Assembly (NCBI GenBank): GCA_013816275.1 | Contig: JACDER010000010.1 | Coordinates: 1 to 13,025 of the forward strand | Source: Actinomycetota bacterium | GTDB taxonomy: Bacteria > Actinomycetota > Thermoleophilia > Gaiellales > Gaiellaceae | Length of the DNA stretch: 13,025 nt | Direction: 5' to 3' | Shown: positions 1 through 6,034 of the stretch, in pieces | How the letters are laid out: every line of letters begins with the position of its first letter | Numbering within the stretch: the stretch's first letter is position 1 | The notes under the pieces: model-generated | Told to the model about the DNA's origin: nothing | Seen by the model: the letters and a program-made list of their open reading frames with translations, nothing else | Database searches by the model: none | Program-made: the position numbers and the translations under genes

Positions 1-26
1 CCGCCGCTCTCAGGAGAGGATGAGAT

Positions 27-1952
27 TTACCGCTCGCCTACTTCGACCGCGCGGTCGGCTTCCCTGCCGTCCACCACGCGCGCGATCACGTCCAGCGCTT
101 CCGGGTTCTCGACCGAGGAGAGATCTCCGGGATCCGCGCCGAGGGCGCATGCCCGCACGGCGCGCCGCACGATCTTGGCGCTCCGCGTCTTCGGAAGGGC
201 CGGAACGAAGAGGACGCGGTCGGGCCGAAAGGCCTTGCCGAGATCCGCGCCCACAGCTACGGAGACCTCTGCCGCCAGCTCGTCCGACGGGTCGAAGCCC
301 GGGGACAGTACGCAGAAGATCCACGCGACCTCGCCCTTGACGGCGTGGGGAACGCCCACCGCGGCCGCCTCCTGCACCGCGGGGTGCCCGACCGCGGCCG
401 ACTCGAGCTCCGCCGGCCCGATCCGCTTTCCGGCGATGTTCATCGTGTCGTCGGAGCGGCCGTGGAGGAACCAGTACCCGTCCTCGTCCACCGAAGCCCA
501 GTCGCCGTGCACCCACACTCCCGGGAAGCGGCGCCAGTAGGCGTCGAGGTAGCGCTCCGGATCGCGCCAGAACCCGCGCGTCATCCCTGGGAACGGCTTC
601 CGGCACACGAGCTCGCCCACCTCACCGCGCACGGAATTGCCTTCCGCGTCGACCACGTCCATCGCCATCCCGAGCGCAGGCCCGCCGAGCGAGCACTCCT
701 TGATCGGAACCGCCGGTACGGGCGAGAGGAAGCACGCGCCGACCTCGGTCCCGCCGGAGCAGTTGATGATCGGGCAGCGCCCGCCGCCGACCGTCTCGAA
801 CAGCCAGCGGTACGGCCCGGGATTCCACGGCTCGCCGGTCGTGACGAACGTGCGCAGCGAGCTGAGATCCCCATCGGGGTCACCGTTCGGAATCAGGGCC
901 CGGATCAGCGTCGGCGAGCAGCCGAGGATCGTCACCCGCTCCTGCTCGATCAGCTTCCATAGGCGGTCCTTGGGCCAGTCGGGCGCACCTTCCATGAATA
1001 CGAGCGAGCAGCCCATCGCGCCGCCGCCGACCACCGTCCAGGGCCCCATGATCCAGCCCATGTCGGTGGCGAACAGGATCACGTCGCCGGAATGCCCGTC
1101 CGCCTGGTACGCGACCTCGCGCGCAATCGAGACGAGGAAGCCGCCCTGGACGTGCACGACGCCCTTCGGCTTGCCGGTGGTACCGGACGTGTACGTGAGC
1201 AGGTAGGGGTGCTCGGAGTCGACCTCGAGCGGCTCCAGCTCTCCCGGGCCGAGGTCGACGTCCCACTCGCCCGAGTCGCGGTCCCACTCGACGATCCGCT
1301 CGAGCGAAGGCGACTCCGCCGCGGCCTCGTCGGCGATCGCGCGCATCGGTATCGACTTGCCGCGCCGGAACGAGTGGCTGGCAGTGATCAGCACCTTCGC
1401 GTCCGAGTCCTGCAAACGCGTCGCCACCGCCGGGGCGGCGAACCCGGAGAAGATCGGAACCTGGATCGCGCCCAGGTGCGCGCACGCGTGCGAGGCGATC
1501 GCGACCTCCGGCGACATGGGCAGGTAGATCGCGACGGCATCCCCCTCGCCGACGCCGAGCGAAACGAGAGCCTCGGCGAAGCGCGTCACCGCGTCGGACA
1601 TGGCCGCGAACGTGAGCTCCCGGCGCGAGCCGTCCTCGCCGACAAAGACGGCGGCGACCGCGTCTGGCGTGCGCCGCGCCCAGTCGTGGACGCAGACGCG
1701 GGCGATGTTCACCTTGCCGCCGAGGAACCAGGTCGTCCACTCGGGCCCGCGCGAGTCGTCGTAGACGCGGTCCCACGGACGGGAGAATTCGAGGCCCATG
1801 TCCTCGATCGCGGCCGGCCAGAACCACTCGGGCTCCTCGTAGGAGCGCCGCACGAGCTCCTCGTAATCGGCGATCCCGTGGCTCCGCATCAGCCGAACGA
1901 CATTCGACCTTTCGAGCACGTCGGCAGTCGGTTTCCAGACCACTTCGGCCAC
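27..1952 (-). CDS. AMP-forming acyl-CoA synthetase (acetyl-CoA synthetase-like)
   Basis: ANL-superfamily ligase of 641 aa, about the length of acetyl-CoA synthetases. It should activate a carboxylate with ATP to an acyl-AMP and then form the CoA thioester in the cytosol. Visible motifs are the P-loop TYTSGTTGKPKG (253-264), GGTE (400-403), HGD (482-484), the hinge stretch GRSDDTMNIAGKR (498-510) and the C-terminal PKTRSAK with the adenylation lysine K593, a residue regulated by acylation in ACS enzymes. ACS has two tryptophans (TWWQTE) at the acyl pocket; here the stretch is CSGGTE, so the pocket Trp is Gly400. This argues against strict acetate specificity and for a longer acyl substrate. 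The start is GTG at 1952: an in-frame TAA lies five codons upstream (1968-1970), there is no Shine-Dalgarno, and TAGGGT lies 6 nt before the GTG. Substrate unknown; family assignment firm. Confidence 0.93.
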   Translation of the reverse strand: MAEVVWKPTADVLERSNVVRLMRSHGIADYEELVRRSYEEPEWFWPAAIEDMGLEFSRPWDRVYDDSRGPEWTTWFLGGKVNIARVCVHDWARRTPDAVAAVFVGEDGSRRELTFAAMSDAVTRFAEALVSLGVGEGDAVAIYLPMSPEVAIASHACAHLGAIQVPIFSGFAAPAVATRLQDSDAKVLITASHSFRRGKSIPMRAIADEAAAESPSLERIVEWDRDSGEWDVDLGPGELEPLEVDSEHPYLLTYTSGTTGKPKGVVHVQGGFLVSIAREVAYQADGHSGDVILFATDMGWIMGPWTVVGGGAMGCSLVFMEGAPDWPKDRLWKLIEQERVTILGCSPTLIRALIPNGDPDGDLSSLRTFVTTGEPWNPGPYRWLFETVGGGRCPIINCSGGTEVGACFLSPVPAVPIKECSLGGPALGMAMDVVDAEGNSVRGEVGELVCRKPFPGMTRGFWRDPERYLDAYWRRFPGVWVHGDWASVDEDGYWFLHGRSDDTMNIAGKRIGPAELESAAVGHPAVQEAAAVGVPHAVKGEVAWIFCVLSPGFDPSDELAAEVSVAVGADLGKAFRPDRVLFVPALPKTRSAKIVRRAVRACALGADPGDLSSVENPEALDVIARVVDGREADRAVEVGER

Positions 1953-1958
1953 GCGAGG

Positions 1959-1964
1959 ACCCTA
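1959..1964 (-). promoter_or_regulatory. Putative -10 for leaderless ligase transcript
   Basis: TAGGGT on the minus strand lies 6 nt before the ligase GTG, fitting the actinobacterial TANNNT -10 form. No convincing -35 is visible and no Shine-Dalgarno precedes the start, so transcription probably begins at or next to the GTG. Inferred from spacing only. Confidence 0.35.
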
Positions 1965-1980
1965 GCGTTACGCTCGCACG

Positions 1981-2119
1981 GTGGAGCTCGAGCGGCTGGT
2001 GTACTTCAGCGACGCCGTGTTCCATCCCGTTCGCGTTCGTGGACGTCCGGCTGACGGAGGCGCTCTCGTTCGCAACCCTCGGGCTGATCGCGTTCGTGGG
2101 ACGGATGCACCGAAGTTAG
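1981..2119 (+). pseudogene. Remnant of a TMEM175-type (DUF1211) channel with its middle deleted
   Basis: From GTG 1981 the first 14 codons read MELERLVYFSDAVF, which matches the first-helix signature of TMEM175/DUF1211 potassium channels (RxxxFSDxV). In an intact gene this continues with an AIAIT-like stretch. Here homology stops at about 2022 and the frame shifts by +1. From 2024 to the TAG at 2117-2119 the new frame reads IPFAFVDVRLTEALSFATLG and then LIAFVGRMHRS, which looks like the last helix and tail of the same family (usually about 200 aa). The simplest explanation is an internal deletion of some 150 codons. Frame 1 alone would give a 51-aa hybrid ending at TGA 2134-2136. TACGCT lies 6 nt before the GTG, so a promoter may persist. 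The N-terminal match is strong and the C-terminal one softer; a real microprotein is possible but less likely. Confidence 0.6.
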
Positions 2120-2133
2120 TCTTTGCTAACTTC
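2112..2133 (+). promoter_or_regulatory. Likely TetR operator upstream of the exporter operon
   Basis: GAAGTTAG (2112-2119) and CTAACTTC (2126-2133) are perfect 8-bp inverted repeats around the 6-bp spacer TCTTTG. This size and symmetry are typical of TetR-family operators. The right arm contains TAACTT (2127-2132), a TANNNT -10 placed 7 nt before the exporter's GTG, so a bound repressor would block RNA polymerase. The TetR gene of the same operon is the natural ligand-responsive partner, giving autoregulation. It is not a good terminator, because no T-tract follows. Confidence 0.7.
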
Positions 2134-2139
2134 TGAGGA

Positions 2140-3570
2140 GTGAAGGCGCGGCTCTTCGCACCCGAGAACCGCAAGTGGTGGACGCTCGCGGCGGTCTCCT
2201 TCGGCCTGTTCATGATCATGCTCGACAACACGATCGTGAACGTGGCGCTGCCGTCGATCCAGCGCAGCCTTCACATCCAGATCTCCGAGCTCGAATGGAT
2301 CGTGAACGGGTACGCGCTCACGTTCGCGGTCGTCATGCTCACCGGCGGCAAGCTCGCCGACATGCTCGGGCGTCGGCGCATCTTCATCTTCGGCCTGCTG
2401 ATCTTCACCGCCTCCTCGCTCGCCTGCGGCCTTGCCCCGAGCGCTCACTTCCTGATCGGCGCGCGCGTCGTCCAGGGCGTCGGCGCCGCGCTGATGAACC
2501 CGGCGACGCTCTCGATCATCACCGCCACCTTCCCGCCGCGCCAGCGCGGGATGGCGATCGGGATCTGGGCCGGCACCTCTGCGATGGCGCTCGCGATCGG
2601 CCCCCTCGTCGGCGGCGTGCTCACCCAGCAGATCAACTGGAGCTGGATCTTCTTCATCAACGTCCCGATCGGGATCCTGGGAATCGTCGTCGCGCGGCTA
2701 GTGATTCCGGAGTCGAAGGACACCTCGGCCGAGCAGCGCCTCGACCTCCCCGGGCTGCTCACGTCGGCGATCGCCCTCTTCGCGCTCACCTACGGGCTGA
2801 TCGAGGCGAACAGCTACGGCTGGACGTCCACGCGCATCCTGGTCCTGTTCGCGATCGCGGTCGTCGGTCTCGTCGCCTTCGCCCTGGTCGAGCTCCGCCA
2901 GCGGATCCCGATGCTCGACCTGAGCCTGTTCAAGAACAGCACGTTCGCCGGCGCGAACGTGGTGATGATGCTGACCTCGCTGGCGATGTTCGGCGTCTTC
3001 TTCTTCGTCTCGCTCTACATGCAGAACATCCTCGGCTACTCGCCGACGAAGGCCGGAGCGACGTTCCTGCCGATGACGATCCTGATCATCTTGATCGCGC
3101 CCGTTTCGGGCAAGCTCTCCGACCGGATCGGCTCCCGCTGGCTGATGAGCAGCGGGATGGTGCTCGTAGCCGGCTCGCTCCTGATCTTTTCGCGGATGGG
3201 CCTGCACGGCACCTTCTGGGACCTGTTCCCGGGGCTGATCGTCGGCGGAATCGGGATGGCGCTCGTGATGACTCCGGCGACCGCCGCCGCGATGGGATCC
3301 GTCGAGGTCGACAAGGCCGGCGTCGGCTCGGCCGTCCTGAACAGCATGCGCCAGGTCGGGGGCTCGCTCGGGATCGCGATCATGGGCGCGATCGTCGCCG
3401 CGTCCGTCCACGTCCCGCCCGGCTCGCCGCAGTCGGCGGCCCAGTTCGTGACCGGCTACCAGCACGCCCTCGAGGTTGCGGCCGTCATCGCCTTCGCCGC
3501 CGCGCTCGTTGCCGTCGCGACCGTGCGCAAGTACCGACACGGGGCGGAACCCGTAGAAGCCGTCGCATGA
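2140..3570 (+). CDS. DHA2-family (EmrB/QacA) MFS multidrug exporter
   Basis: Integral membrane protein of 476 aa, the usual length for 14-helix drug:H+ antiporters of the DHA2 family. Family motifs are present: D1 LDNTIVNVALP (28-38) in the first helix, motif A GGKLADMLGRRR (69-80) in the loop between helices 2 and 3, and motif C GTSAMALAIGPLVGGVL (145-161) in helix 5, the antiporter motif. The start is GTG 2140, because the frame is closed by TGA at 2134-2136. The AGGAG there overlaps the start codon and is too close to act as a Shine-Dalgarno, so the mRNA is probably leaderless. Its last codons overlap the TetR start (ATGA, 3567-3570), which indicates translational coupling. The operator palindrome sits directly upstream. 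Likely role: efflux of a toxic or antibiotic-like compound sensed by the TetR protein. Substrate cannot be read from the sequence. Confidence 0.93.
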   Translation: MKARLFAPENRKWWTLAAVSFGLFMIMLDNTIVNVALPSIQRSLHIQISELEWIVNGYALTFAVVMLTGGKLADMLGRRRIFIFGLLIFTASSLACGLAPSAHFLIGARVVQGVGAALMNPATLSIITATFPPRQRGMAIGIWAGTSAMALAIGPLVGGVLTQQINWSWIFFINVPIGILGIVVARLVIPESKDTSAEQRLDLPGLLTSAIALFALTYGLIEANSYGWTSTRILVLFAIAVVGLVAFALVELRQRIPMLDLSLFKNSTFAGANVVMMLTSLAMFGVFFFVSLYMQNILGYSPTKAGATFLPMTILIILIAPVSGKLSDRIGSRWLMSSGMVLVAGSLLIFSRMGLHGTFWDLFPGLIVGGIGMALVMTPATAAAMGSVEVDKAGVGSAVLNSMRQVGGSLGIAIMGAIVAASVHVPPGSPQSAAQFVTGYQHALEVAAVIAFAAALVAVATVRKYRHGAEPVEAVA

Positions 3571-4160
3571 GCTCCCGCATGACGGCGGCGGCGCGCCGCG
3601 AGGCAGTGCTCGACACCGCGTGCGGCGTGTTTGCGCGCAGCAGCTACCGCGGGACGACGACCAAGGCAATCGCCGCGCAGGCCGGGATCACCGAGCCGAT
3701 CCTGTACCGGCACTTCCCGTCGAAGCGCGACCTGTACCTCGCCTGTCTGGACGCGGCCTGGGCGCGCGTTCGTGGTCTGTGGGACAAGGCGGTCGACGCG
3801 GAGCCCGATCCCGCCGCCTGGGTTCAGGCAATCGGCCTGGCCTACCTGTCCACGAAAGACAAGCGCGCCCGGCTCGTCGACCTGTGGATCCAGGCGCTCA
3901 GCGAGGCGAGCGACGACCCAGAGATCCGTCGCTACCTCCGCCGCCAGATCCGTGAGGTGCACGAGTACGTCGAATCCCTCATCAAGCGGTCTCAGGAGGC
4001 AGGCGGGATCATTCGAGACCGCGACCCGTCCGCGGAGGCGTGGGTGTTCATGTCGATCGGCCTGCTCGGGACGATCGATCGCCGGCTGAGCATGCTGGAC
4101 GGCGAGCTCGGCCGGATCGTGGCCGCCAGGCGCCTGTGGATGACGGGCCGTCCGGCCTGA
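3567..4160 (+). CDS. TetR-family transcriptional regulator
   Basis: Protein of 197 aa, typical for TetR repressors. The N-terminal helix-turn-helix spans roughly residues 12-55 and includes TTTKAIAAQAGITEPILYRHF (30-50), with the family's LYRHF/KRDLY signature. The rest is the helical ligand-binding and dimerisation domain, which gives no clue to its ligand. The start ATG 3567 overlaps the exporter stop (ATGA); a second ATG at 3579 is possible and would remove only four residues. Expected role: repress the exporter and itself by binding the palindrome at 2112-2133, and release when the exporter's substrate or a related molecule binds. The 3' end faces the predicted minus-strand ncRNA, and the strong hairpin at 4197-4227 probably helps end both transcripts. 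Confidence 0.92.
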   Translation: MSSRMTAAARREAVLDTACGVFARSSYRGTTTKAIAAQAGITEPILYRHFPSKRDLYLACLDAAWARVRGLWDKAVDAEPDPAAWVQAIGLAYLSTKDKRARLVDLWIQALSEASDDPEIRRYLRRQIREVHEYVESLIKRSQEAGGIIRDRDPSAEAWVFMSIGLLGTIDRRLSMLDGELGRIVAARRLWMTGRPA

Positions 4161-4189
4161 TGTCTCTCTCCCAGCCGAAAACGATCCGT

Positions 4190-4364
4190 TAAAGACGGAG
4201 GCCCCGGCTGCGGCCCCGGGGCTCTCCTGGTGAGGCTTGCTGCCACTCCCGAGGCGCCTGTCTTCCGGTTCTAGGCCTGCGGCCCGCCTAGCTCCCGGAC
4301 AAGTGACTGGCGCGGACTATGTGGCGCACCTCCTTGCTCCCCTATTGGGTTGCAAGCTTGTCTG
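4190..4364 (-). ncRNA. Candidate structured small RNA of about 175 nt (unknown family)
   Basis: This roughly 295-base gap has no ORF but three independent signs of an RNA gene on the minus strand. A near-consensus promoter (4371-4399) predicts a start near 4364. The predicted 5' end almost coincides with a nested rod-like fold: helix GCTTGC 4352-4357/GCAAGC 4235-4240; helix GAG-gt-GCGCC 4323-4332 with GGCGCCTC 4251-4258; apical helix CCGG-CTAGGC 4265-4276 with GCCTAG-CCGG 4286-4298 (strand letters partly given as plus-strand arms). A GC-rich hairpin (4197-4227) followed by GTCTTT then closes the transcript. Size and a long irregular hairpin with internal bubbles recall 6S RNA, but I cannot match its consensus. 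Alternatives are an antisense RNA to the TetR mRNA end, or a leader on the plus strand for the HTH-TPR gene. Confidence 0.5.
4197..4227 (-). terminator. Strong GC hairpin, probable terminator
   Basis: GGAG-GCCCCGG (4197-4207) pairs with CCGGGGC-t-CTCC (4216-4227): 11 bp with one bulged base and an 8-nt loop. Read on the minus strand it is followed by GTCTTT (4191-4196), a short T-rich tail, so it best terminates the leftward ncRNA. On the plus strand it lies 36 nt after the TetR stop and could also end the efflux operon, though the bases after it there (TGGTGAGG) are not T-rich. Confidence 0.6.
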
Positions 4365-4378
4365 GCGAAGACTATAGA
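4350..4378 (+). promoter_or_regulatory. Possible weaker promoter for the HTH-TPR gene
   Basis: TTGCAA (4350-4355), 17 nt, then TATAGA (4373-4378) reads rightwards toward the HTH-TPR gene, each hexamer 4 of 6 to consensus. Its -10 shares bases 4373-4376 with the -10 of the leftward promoter, so polymerase could occupy only one at a time. The predicted start is near 4385, giving a leader of about 70 nt. Confidence 0.3.
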
Positions 4379-4399
4379 CCGGAGGGGTCAACTTGTCAA
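4371..4399 (-). promoter_or_regulatory. Strong sigma-70-type promoter driving the candidate ncRNA
   Basis: On the minus strand, TTGACA (4394-4399, perfect -35) is followed after exactly 17 nt by TATAGT (4371-4376, 5 of 6 to consensus). The start is expected near 4364. This is the best promoter in the window and points away from the HTH-TPR gene into the ORF-free structured stretch. The -35 lies inside the palindrome ACTTG-T-CAAGT, one of several CAAGT/ACTTG copies nearby. Confidence 0.65.
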
Positions 4400-4435
4400 G
4401 TAAGAAAATCAAGTTGTTTGTTCACGGTTTACTTG
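4389..4435. repeat. Cluster of CAAGT/ACTTG inverted repeats
   Basis: Four copies of a 5-mer occur in 47 bases: ACTTG 4391-4395, CAAGT 4397-4401, CAAGT 4410-4414 and ACTTG 4431-4435. They build two 7-bp inverted pairs: CAACTTG 4389-4395 with CAAGTTG 4410-4416, and CAAGTAA 4397-4403 with TTACTTG 4429-4435. The cluster covers the ncRNA -35 and lies just before the HTH-TPR start, so it is a candidate operator for that regulator. Inference from position and symmetry. Confidence 0.45.
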
Positions 4436-4455
4436 CTTTCCGCCGGGGGCCGTGA

Positions 4456-5808
4456 TTGACTACTGCGTCAGTGGCTTCTACAGACGTGCGCCTGGGGACA
4501 GACGCGGCGCCGGTTGGCGTCGCTGAAAGGCTGCGCACGCTCCGTAAGCACTCGGGCCTGACGCAGACGGACCTCGCCGGCGAGCGCTTCTCCAAGGAAT
4601 ACGTCAGCCAGATCGAGCTCGGCAAGACCCGACCCTCGGCCGAGGCGATCGAGTATCTGGCCCAGCAGCTCGAAGTCGACCCGCTGTTCCTCGAGACGGG
4701 CGTCTCCTCGGACGAGCGCAGCCGCGTCGAGGCCACGCTCTCGCGCGGCGAAGCGCTGATCGAGGACAAGAAGTACGCCGAGGCCGTCGAGGAGTACGTC
4801 AAGGCGCGTGCGCTCGTCACCGACGACGTCGTGCTCGAGCTCGAGCTTCGCGCGCTGAGCGGGGAGGCGTGGGCGCGCATGCAGACCGGCGAGCTCAAGC
4901 CCGCCATGGAGCTCCTCACCCAGGCACGCGATCTTGCGGAGCGGCCGCGCTTCTCCGACCTCGACCGCGCGGACGTGCTCTTCCGCATGGGGGTTTGCCG
5001 CTACAAGCTGACGAGCCTGCAGACCGCGATTTCGCTGTTCACCGAGGCGCTTGCGCTCACGAAGAAGTCCGATCTGCCCTGTGACAGGCTCCGCGCCGAC
5101 ATCTATCGCTGGCGGTCCCGCTGCTATCGCCGGCAGCGCGACTGGGAGGCGGCCCGAGAGGACGTCGAGCTCGCACTCGAGCTCGCGGAGGGTGTCGGTG
5201 ACCCGAGAGAGATAGCGAACACCTATTTCCAGGCATCGTTGATCGCCGAGCGGAACGGCCACTGGGTCCTCGCCCGCAGCTACGCCGAGCGCGCGAAGAA
5301 CGAATACGAGCGGCTGGCCGACAAAGTCAACTATGGCCGCCTTCTCAACAACCTCGGCGCATTCAACTTCATGCTCGGGAAGCCCGAAGAGGCCGAGCGG
5401 CTGCTCAAGGATGCCTTCCGCGTTGCGCTCGACACCGATAACGAGATCGACGCGGCATATGCGATCGGTTCTCTGGCGAAGGTTCACCTGGAGACCGGAA
5501 GGCCGGAGCAAGGCGAGGAGCAGGCGCGAAAGGCACTCGATCTCCTCGGCGGGCGCGAGGACTGCCTGGACGAGATCGGCAACGCTCAGCTCGTACTCGG
5601 CCGCTCATTGCTCGCGCGCGAGCGTCTGGCGGAATCAGACGAGTGGCTGAGGGCAGCCGAGCGGAGCTTCGAACAAATCGAATCTCCCGGCCACAGGTCC
5701 GCAGCACTCGTCGCGCGCGGAGACCTTGCAGCCCGGGAGGGTAAGGACGCCGACGCTGCTCGTCTGTACCGGAAAGCGGCCGAACTACTCCAGGACGTCA
5801 GGTTCTAA
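4456..5808 (+). CDS. XRE-type HTH regulator with TPR domain (RRNPP-like architecture)
   Basis: Cytoplasmic protein of 450 aa with an N-terminal Cro/C1-type helix-turn-helix (about 22-81; LRTLRKHSGLTQTDLA, then SKEYVSQIELGKTRPSAEAI) followed by a wholly helical TPR region (about 95-450; repeated A-x-x-x-Y/F units such as KKYAEAVEEYVKA). HTH plus several TPRs in 250-460 aa is the layout of RRNPP peptide receptors (PlcR, Rgg, AimR type), where TPRs bind a re-imported peptide. A 37-aa hydrophobic peptide gene follows 103 bases later, as in many RRNPP loci. Start uncertain: TTG 4456 has GGGGG 6 nt upstream; GTG 4471 is the alternative, and neither affects the HTH. CAAGT/ACTTG repeats upstream may be its own operator. 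Not all actinobacterial HTH-TPR proteins are peptide receptors, so the function is inference while the domain call is firm. Confidence 0.88.
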   Translation: MTTASVASTDVRLGTDAAPVGVAERLRTLRKHSGLTQTDLAGERFSKEYVSQIELGKTRPSAEAIEYLAQQLEVDPLFLETGVSSDERSRVEATLSRGEALIEDKKYAEAVEEYVKARALVTDDVVLELELRALSGEAWARMQTGELKPAMELLTQARDLAERPRFSDLDRADVLFRMGVCRYKLTSLQTAISLFTEALALTKKSDLPCDRLRADIYRWRSRCYRRQRDWEAAREDVELALELAEGVGDPREIANTYFQASLIAERNGHWVLARSYAERAKNEYERLADKVNYGRLLNNLGAFNFMLGKPEEAERLLKDAFRVALDTDNEIDAAYAIGSLAKVHLETGRPEQGEEQARKALDLLGGREDCLDEIGNAQLVLGRSLLARERLAESDEWLRAAERSFEQIESPGHRSAALVARGDLAAREGKDADAARLYRKAAELLQDVRF

Positions 5809-5826
5809 CAGGAAATAGAACCTTTT
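5801..5826 (+). terminator. Possible intrinsic terminator at the end of the HTH-TPR gene
   Basis: GGTTCT (5801-5806) and AGAACC (5817-5822) form a 6-bp stem with a 10-nt loop, followed at once by TTTT (5823-5826). The left arm overlaps the stop codon. The stem is short, so it may be partial. If it works, the downstream peptide gene needs its own promoter. Confidence 0.45.
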
Positions 5827-5863
5827 CGATGCCAAGTCCTACCCAAAACAGACACTAGTCCTG

Positions 5864-5892
5864 TGGACAATCGTGACAGTTTGTGGTTTGAT
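5864..5892 (+). promoter_or_regulatory. Possible promoter for the peptide-lipoprotein pair
   Basis: TGGACA (5864-5869, 5 of 6), 17 nt, then TTTGAT (5887-5892, 4 of 6). The predicted start (about 5899) falls within the Shine-Dalgarno, which is awkward, so the true start may lie upstream. Nothing better is visible in 5827-5895. Confidence 0.25.
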
Positions 5893-5911
5893 GCCGGAGG
5901 AGGTGAATGAT

Positions 5912-6025
5912 TTGAAGAACATGCGGACACGTCTATTCATCATCTCGGTCTCCCTGGTGAGCGTTGCTGGTCCCCTCATCGTCATCATGGGCCGCATCCG
6001 CGGCCTGCACGACGGCGAGCTCTAA
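5912..6025 (+). CDS. 37-aa hydrophobic peptide, candidate signalling pro-peptide
   Basis: Small ORF with the best ribosome binding site in the window: AGGAGGTGA (5898-5906), 8 nt from AGGAGG to TTG 5912. ATG 5921 in the same frame is less well spaced, and GTG 5903 lies inside the Shine-Dalgarno. The peptide has a basic start (MKNMRTR), a hydrophobic core at residues 8-26 (LFIISVSLVSVAGPLIVIM) and a short polar tail GRIRGLHDGEL (27-37). SVA at 17-19 could be a signal-peptidase site. Basic end, hydrophobic core and polar C-terminal tail match pre-pro-peptides of RRNPP systems, and it follows an HTH-TPR gene. It ends 9 nt before the lipoprotein start, suggesting translational coupling. Alternative: a single-pass small membrane protein or a leader peptide. 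That it is translated is likely; the signalling role is a hypothesis. Confidence 0.7.
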   Translation: MKNMRTRLFIISVSLVSVAGPLIVIMGRIRGLHDGEL

Positions 6026-6034
6026 GCTTCACAT

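Noticed and set aside
880..2054. Long open frames overlapping the ligase on both strands
   Set aside because: Shadow frames of the 641-aa ligase, which carries all ANL motifs in the chosen frame.
2175..3566. Upstream extension of the TetR frame and other open frames over the exporter
   Set aside because: Arg/Asp-rich shadow translation out of frame with a clear 14-helix exporter; TetR starts at the ATGA overlap.
4303..4312. GTGACTGGCG, resembling the 5' element of ZTP (pfl) riboswitches
   Set aside because: The rest of the ZTP consensus, in particular the CCGCCTGGGCA element, is absent, and the downstream gene is not in purine or folate metabolism.
4190..4364. Assignment of the structured RNA to 6S, SRP RNA, tmRNA or a tRNA
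   Set aside because: Size and rod shape allow 6S, but I cannot match its conserved bubble bases. No GGAAGCAGC-type SRP loop, no tRNA-like T-arm and no tag ORF are visible, so the family is left open.
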